Positions 27,795 through 32,904 of a stretch of DNA of 32,904 nucleotides are shown in pieces; position 1 is the stretch's first letter, and each line of letters opens with the position of its first letter. A program made the position numbers and the translations under genes. Where the stretch lies: positions 1-32,904 of the forward strand of contig JAPHEE010000021.1 of NCBI GenBank assembly GCA_029259545.1, in the 5' to 3' direction. The DNA comes from Candidatus Alkanophaga volatiphilum. Lineage in GTDB: Archaea; Halobacteriota; Syntropharchaeia; Alkanophagales; B39-G2. A model generated the notes under the pieces. The model saw only the letters and a program-made list of their open reading frames with translations, was not told the DNA's origin and did no database searches.

Positions 27795-28881
27795 CCGCCT
27801 GCAACGTGAAGAAATACGGATTGGTCAAACACGCCGAACAAATCCCCATCTGGTCCATCATCATGCCGTAGTTCCTCATCTTCTTGTTGAAAGCAAGCCT
27901 CTCTATCCTTTTTATCCCCACATCGTCCAGCTTTTCCGTTTCTATCGCTCCTCTCGAAACGCTTACGAACTCCTCTCCCGCTTTCGTTCGGATTATCAAC
28001 GACGTGCATCCGTCCGGCGAGCCGGACGAGCCTGCGGAGACGTCGGCGAGCCGTGCGGCGAAATCATCGCATATCTTGCAGGTGTCCCGCACGCAAGGTT
28101 CCAGTTCCTTGGCTGGAATGCTGTACTCTCCGTCTTTTGTGACCGCCGTGAATTTGCCCTTTGCGACATAAAACCTCCGCACCTCCTTGACATCTATTCC
28201 CCGTTCGGCGAGGAACGCCACCAGGTCACGGTGCCGGAAAGCTTCGGTGCAGAAAAGTCCGATTAAGACCTTCACCCTGTCAAGCTCCAGAGCAGGGTCG
28301 TGCAACGCTTGAAGTCTTCTCACCGCCTCCACACTGCAGCCCGTGCCGACCATTGCGATATTTTCGTAGCCGCGGTCTATCGCCTCCCACACGCCGAGGA
28401 CGGAGGGGCATGCGGTGTATTTAGAGCCTGCGCCACGCAAAACTTCCTCCGGCGTGGTGGCGACGAAAGGCTCCGCCTTCCAGTCTTCGGTCCGCACAGC
28501 CACGACCGCAGCATCTATAAACCCCTTTTCCAGCGCCTCACAAAGCATCGCAGTTACGGCTCCGCCGTCCTGCCCCGCCCCTCTTACGCTTTCTTCCCTC
28601 GCCCTTGCGCTTATTATCTCCTTGTAGTGCCCCAAAATTCGCCTCTCAAGGCTGGACGCACGAGGGCTGAAGTCGCACACCTCCATCTTCGGGCAGTCCC
28701 CCTCGCATAAACGGCAAGCTGCGAACGAGCGTGGGCAGAAGCTGAAACAGAAGCCCTTTGACGCCGTCCCGCCGCAGCCCTTGTCGAACACCACCTCTTC
28801 CTCTCTGTACTTCTCGAAGGGTATGAACGCCGCACACGCACCGCAGTAGCAACACACCGGAAAGCTTCTAACGCCCGTCAT
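27787..28881 (-). CDS. Coenzyme F420 hydrogenase/dehydrogenase beta-subunit (FrhB) family protein
   Basis: CCYCGACAAFIP...GAGQDGGAVTAMLCEALEKGFIDAAVVA...GTGCSVEAVRRLQ...VLIGLFCTEAF...CVRDTCKICDDFAARLADVSAGSSGSPDG. Confidence 0.92.
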   Translation of the reverse strand: MTGVRSFPVCCYCGACAAFIPFEKYREEEVVFDKGCGGTASKGFCFSFCPRSFAACRLCEGDCPKMEVCDFSPRASSLERRILGHYKEIISARAREESVRGAGQDGGAVTAMLCEALEKGFIDAAVVAVRTEDWKAEPFVATTPEEVLRGAGSKYTACPSVLGVWEAIDRGYENIAMVGTGCSVEAVRRLQALHDPALELDRVKVLIGLFCTEAFRHRDLVAFLAERGIDVKEVRRFYVAKGKFTAVTKDGEYSIPAKELEPCVRDTCKICDDFAARLADVSAGSSGSPDGCTSLIIRTKAGEEFVSVSRGAIETEKLDDVGIKRIERLAFNKKMRNYGMMMDQMGICSACLTNPYFFTLQAGD

Positions 28882-28925
28882 CGGCTCCTTCCCCTCTTCA
28901 GGGGAAATTCCCCTCCCTTATAAGC

Positions 28926-29178
28926 TTAACGGTTTACCTCCGTCTTGCCGTCTATGCTTTTTGTACCTCCTGCAGCTTTGAATGTTGGAGCAAGATGGGC
29001 GGCACGTCCTCCAAACGACGCCTTATGAATTGTTTGAATATTCGTCCGACGTTCCGGGGAGGGCGAGACGCGAGCGAGCCACATACCGCCTGTTAAGTGA
29101 CCGAGCGGAGCGGGGCAAGGCACAAAGCACCGCAGGGCGCCCACGCCCGCCTAAAGTATTCCCTTGGGTTTTTATACA
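28926..29178 (-). other. Intergenic segment with TATA-like box and GC-rich tail; possible ncRNA or decayed element
   Basis: Minus strand: TTGTATAAAAACCC then GGCGGGCGTGGGCGCCCTGCGG...; weak 72-aa ORF only. Confidence 0.25.
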
Positions 29179-30950
29179 ACGCCCCATATTTTTAGAAACA
29201 TATCCGTAAATTCTTTCGTCCTATTCTCTATCTTTTCTTCATTCCATGTTTTATCTCCCTGATCAAATCTCTCTACAATGTCTTTAGTAATTAGTAAATC
29301 CGCATAATGTCTTATTCCTCTTTTTCTTCCATCACCGTTTATTTTACGCTCAAAATCATAATTGCGAAGAGACGCATTAAGCCTGCTTCTTAATAGAGTC
29401 ATATTGCCTAGCCAAAACACTTTTTCGTCTCTGTCATTTTCTTTCTCTATCTCACTTAAATTGTTATTCGGATGTGGTACTCTATCAAAATTCCAATATT
29501 CTCTCCACTTAACTGGCATAATATGTTCAAGACTGTATGTATATTTCAATTCTAATATATCGCTTCTTTTCTCTTTATGACGACGATATAGCTCTATCCA
29601 GAACAGAATTAAGGAAGCCAACTTATTAGGAACTCTTTTAAGACCAGTTTCAATATCTTCTTTAGTTATTTTCTTTACTTCTTTTTTCAGATTTGTGGGA
29701 TCTTTTATGAATTGCTTGACAAGTTTGTTATAGTTTTTAATTGGAATTTTTCTGGCAACAGCATTACAAATAACAAAGTTCTCAAGGGATTTGAGATATT
29801 CTTTCTGTTCGGTTTCATCTTTACTTTTTATGATGTAAAGAATGAACGGATGAAAAGTTGATATGTCTAAGATGTTTAAGATGTGAAGTAATCGTTTTTT
29901 AATACCCTCAAGCTCATTACTGAAAGAAAAAAGCTCAGATTTGTCAAAGTCATAGATGTTATCTTTATATATTTCAGCATACTTAATTATTTTGGTAATA
30001 AAATTCTTAAGTTCTTCTGGCGTCCTGAATTCTTCTATTTTTTTCTTATACAGTTTTGACAGATCTGACAAAGTATGCTTATCAGGATCATAGAATCCTT
30101 CTATAACTGCGACTGAGTGTAAAAGGATCTCAATATTTTGTCTTTTTAATCTACCCGTTGTTAACTCTTTCTCCCAATATGTCAAAGTATCTTCATCTCT
30201 CATGAAAAATTTTTCCCAAGTTTCCTTATATGTTTTAATTGCTTCTTGTTTCCCAGACAACTCAATTAACCTTTTAAATAAAGCATTTTTAACTATTTCA
30301 GCAGAAGTAAGCCTAACACCAGCGGTATTCAAAGTATCAAAAATTGATTGCTCATCATCTCTTTCTTCTAAATCTATTACAACCAACATTTTGTTGTCTG
30401 GATCAAGTATTTTATTCAGAAGTTTTCTCTTTTCCTCCACACTCATATTTTCAAATATTTCCCTAAAAAATTTATAGCATCTCAATATCCTATGGCTTTT
30501 TTCATTAATTTGATCTAAGTTAATAGTTTCAGGTTCTTTTATAACTTTTCTGTAACTTTCAGAGTCCACAAGAGAGTGCTCTATTCTTATTTCATCATAA
30601 TCCGGAGAGGTGTAATCTTTTTTAAAGAATAGAATTTGGAATATCGTGTCTCTCACATTTTGTTTTATATCTTCAGGAAAAGAATCGTAGAGAGCCCTCA
30701 AAAGTATCGAGATTGTAGTCAATCTTTGCTGTCCATCTATGACTTCAAGTTCCTTAGGTTTCCCACTTACTGGTGGAAGTTGTTTAAGTATGATAGCACC
30801 TAAAAAGTTGTTTGTTTTCTCCTCATCAAGGAATTCTTCAATTAAATCTTCCCAATTATCTTCATCCCATACATAAGTTCTTTGGAAAAACGGAATTTTA
30901 ACCTTCCCCTCCATTGTTAAAAATCTTAAAGCTTTTTCTTCAGCTTTCAT
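29172..30950 (-). CDS. GmrSD-like restriction/defence protein (DUF262 N-terminus, DUF1524/HNH-like C-terminus)
   Basis: IPFFQRTYVWDEDNWEDLIEEFLDE...FLGAIILKQL...ELEVIDGQQRLTTISILLRAL; C-term YSLEHIMPVKWREYWN...WLGNMTLLRSRLNASLRNYDFERK; ribosome-binding-like GGAGGTGG before ATG at 30950. Confidence 0.88.
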   Translation of the reverse strand: MKAEEKALRFLTMEGKVKIPFFQRTYVWDEDNWEDLIEEFLDEEKTNNFLGAIILKQLPPVSGKPKELEVIDGQQRLTTISILLRALYDSFPEDIKQNVRDTIFQILFFKKDYTSPDYDEIRIEHSLVDSESYRKVIKEPETINLDQINEKSHRILRCYKFFREIFENMSVEEKRKLLNKILDPDNKMLVVIDLEERDDEQSIFDTLNTAGVRLTSAEIVKNALFKRLIELSGKQEAIKTYKETWEKFFMRDEDTLTYWEKELTTGRLKRQNIEILLHSVAVIEGFYDPDKHTLSDLSKLYKKKIEEFRTPEELKNFITKIIKYAEIYKDNIYDFDKSELFSFSNELEGIKKRLLHILNILDISTFHPFILYIIKSKDETEQKEYLKSLENFVICNAVARKIPIKNYNKLVKQFIKDPTNLKKEVKKITKEDIETGLKRVPNKLASLILFWIELYRRHKEKRSDILELKYTYSLEHIMPVKWREYWNFDRVPHPNNNLSEIEKENDRDEKVFWLGNMTLLRSRLNASLRNYDFERKINGDGRKRGIRHYADLLITKDIVERFDQGDKTWNEEKIENRTKEFTDMFLKIWGVV

Positions 30951-31020
30951 TTTCCCACCTCCATTTGATTCCAAATTTTTCCTCGGGCGGGCTTGGGCAT
31001 TTCACTTAACTTCATATATC

Positions 31021-31069
31021 CGAACTTCGCATTTTGTCCTGATGTGAGAGAATGTACGAACTTCGCATT
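31021..31069. repeat. Pair of 13-bp direct repeats upstream of the DUF262 gene
   Basis: CGAACTTCGCATT at 31021-31033 and 31057-31069 (36-bp period). Confidence 0.75.
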
Positions 31070-31597
31070 ATCTCCAGTTTCGGAAGTATATAATTGTCCA
31101 CCTTCCCCATCACCCCTAGCACTTCAGTAGCATATCCACCACGTTACCCTTAAATCTTACGGTCGCCCCGATCCTCATCTCGCAACCAACGTCATCGCAC
31201 CTCCCCCAACAGTCCCCTGCCCGTTGCCAATATTCGATCTTAGCAGCTCCCGTTGTCGGATGCCGACGATGAAGCACGAGAGCATTCCGGTGCGTCCTGA
31301 GCGAGCTGCGTCCCCCGGCTGATGCTTTCGTTGTCGCCCTTGCTCGCCTTTACAAGCTCCTAACCGTTAAGATCAGACTTCCTCGAAAAACCGCACGAGC
31401 GGGGCGCAACTCCTTTGACGAACTAGGCTGCGAGCCGTGACGTTCTGAACAATAATAAATCACACGGCGCTCCTTTGGACGTAATTAACAAACACATCGA
31501 GTACTAAGCAACACCGTCTTCTTTACGTTTTCTTGGGCGGTACTACTTAGAACTCACAAGGAGGAAAAATGGATAAAAAGGGAATGTCTTATCTCCC

Positions 31598-31870
31598 TCA
31601 CGCCTGCCCCGCCGTTCCTGAGCGAGCCGCCGCCCCTAACGCCTCTCTCAGCTCCTTCTCGGTCGGCACGCCCCCTTGCTTCACGAGCTTCCCGTCGATG
31701 ACGGCGGCGGGCGGCATCATGATGCCGAGCCGCTCCGCCTCCTCTGAAAACACGCTCACTTTCTCGACTTCCGCATCGAGCCCCAGCTCCTTAACGAGCT
31801 TCCTGACCAGCCTCTCCGTCGCCTTGCACCTCGCACACGGCGGCTCCGTCCCGAAAACCTGCACCTTCAC
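31598..31870 (-). CDS. Thioredoxin-like small protein
   Basis: MKVQVFGTEPPCARCKATERLVRKLVKELGLDAEVEKVSVFSEEAERLGIMMPPAAVIDGKLVKQGGVPTEKEL; CxxC and cis-Pro context. Confidence 0.9.
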   Translation of the reverse strand: MKVQVFGTEPPCARCKATERLVRKLVKELGLDAEVEKVSVFSEEAERLGIMMPPAAVIDGKLVKQGGVPTEKELREALGAAARSGTAGQA

Positions 31871-32023
31871 TTCCTATCACCCCCCCAATTCATTTTTCAC
31901 TTCCCAGGTTTTCGACGCAGGGAGCTTCCATGGAGATCCAAATTCCAACTAAGCATCGCCTCAAAACTTTAATTTTTCAACTTCCTCCTCTGCTCATCGT
32001 TCCTCACTCCTCTCATGTTCCCA

Positions 32024-32904
32024 TCATCCCACGACAACGCCCCAAACCAGCCCGAGGAGCGTCGAGAGCACGACTACGAGCGCTACGTAGGCGGCAGCTC
32101 TCCTCGCCCCTATCGTCCGCCAGATGACGATCATGTTCGGGAGGCTCAGCGACGGTCCCGCCAGCAGGAGGGCGAGCGCCGGACCCGGTGCCATCATGCC
32201 TTGGAGGTAGCCGAAGAAGTCGCCGACGATCGGAACTTCGAGCAGCGTCGGCATGTAGAGCAGAGCTCCAATGACGGAGGCGACGAGGCACGAGAGCATT
32301 GTCGTCGCCCCGAAAACCCTCTGCGTGAGCCTCCCGATCGCCACTTCGTATTCCTTGAAAGTTTTGCCGCCGACAACGACCGGCGCAAGCGGGTCCGCGC
32401 CCTGAGCCACGGCAGCAACGCCCCCGATGATGCCGATGACGAACGTCCCTAAGAGCAAAACCGGAAAGATCATCCTGAAGAACCACCAAGTCTCGTAGAG
32501 CCACTCTCTGACCTCATCGCATGTGTAGTAAAGCTTGAGGAGAGCCGCAAGCCCGCCGATCAGTGGTGAGACGGCGGCGAGCTTCACCGTCCAGCGGATC
32601 ATAGCGGAAGCCCCGACGAGCAGGATGGCGACGAGGATTGCGAAGAAGGTGAGCGTCACCCATGCCGGCTTGCTTTTGTCCTCCGCCCGCCGCCACCCCG
32701 CCGCAGCAGGTAAGCTTGTTCGAGCGCTGCCGGCGGCGGCGCCGACGCCACGCTCGAAGATTGCCGCCATCGCAAGCCCGACGACGATCGAGGTGGCGAC
32801 CGCGAAGAACGCTCTTGCCGCCCGCAAGACCGAGAACCCTCGCCGTCAGGACGATCGCAAGTACGTTGATAGCAGGTCCGGAGTAGAGGAAGGCGGTCGC
32901 GGGT
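32024..32904 (-). CDS. DUF318/UPF0718 (ArsP-like) permease, N-terminus beyond window; apparent frameshift near 32824
   Basis: PATAFLYSGPAINVLAIVLTARVLGL in one frame continues as RAARAFFAVATSIVVGLAMAAIFERG in the ORF 32024-32827. Confidence 0.8.

Noticed and set aside
31021-31069. CRISPR-like spacing of two 13-bp repeats
   Set aside because: Only two short copies, no array, no cas genes; treated as promoter-region direct repeats.
31140-31330. Minus-strand reading frames such as KIEYWQRAGDCWGRCDDVGCEMRIGATVRFKGNVVDMLLKC
   Set aside because: Two frames look equally protein-like, neither is recognisable and no start or RBS is evident; insufficient to call a gene or pseudogene.

Overview
Euryarchaeal chromosome segment, probably from a methanogen, ANME or Archaeoglobi-like lineage: Ftr, SepCysS, FrhB-type F420 protein, exosome/SBDS/proteasome superoperon, Alba. 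Housekeeping genes dominate: alba; rrp42-rrp41-rrp4-SBDS-psmA; tRNA-Ala(CGC); SepCysS; ftr; CYTH protein; Fap7-type kinase; nitrilase; purC; a (Re)-citrate-synthase-like enzyme; RCK-DHH fusion; adkA. An accessory half follows: GT-C membrane protein, OYE-type oxidoreductase, methyltransferase, ABC-2 exporter, TauE permease, DUF169, FMN-GOGAT + FrhB pair, GmrSD-like DUF262 protein, thioredoxin-like protein, DUF318 permease. The strongest unusual signal is a pair of short (182 and 248 bp) non-coding elements at 15887-16068 and 22888-23135. They share an identical 21-nt left end, both sit exactly 3' of TTAC, both end in TCAC, and each carries subterminal hairpins preceded by AAAG (left) and GAAG (right). 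This is the architecture of single-strand IS200/IS605-type transposition. In-silico excision at these boundaries restores an open reading frame in both cases (an ABC ATPase and a small ORF after adkA). Each carries an internal archaeal TATA-like box that could drive an omega-RNA-like transcript reading into the flank. Other signals: a tandem retropepsin-like gene pair with repeated palindromic upstream modules, several decayed genes (iron-sulfur flavoprotein, DDE transposase, restriction-endonuclease-like), a structured leader upstream of alba, and an AT-rich DUF262 defence gene with direct repeats in its promoter region. All assignments come from reading the sequence; no searches were run.
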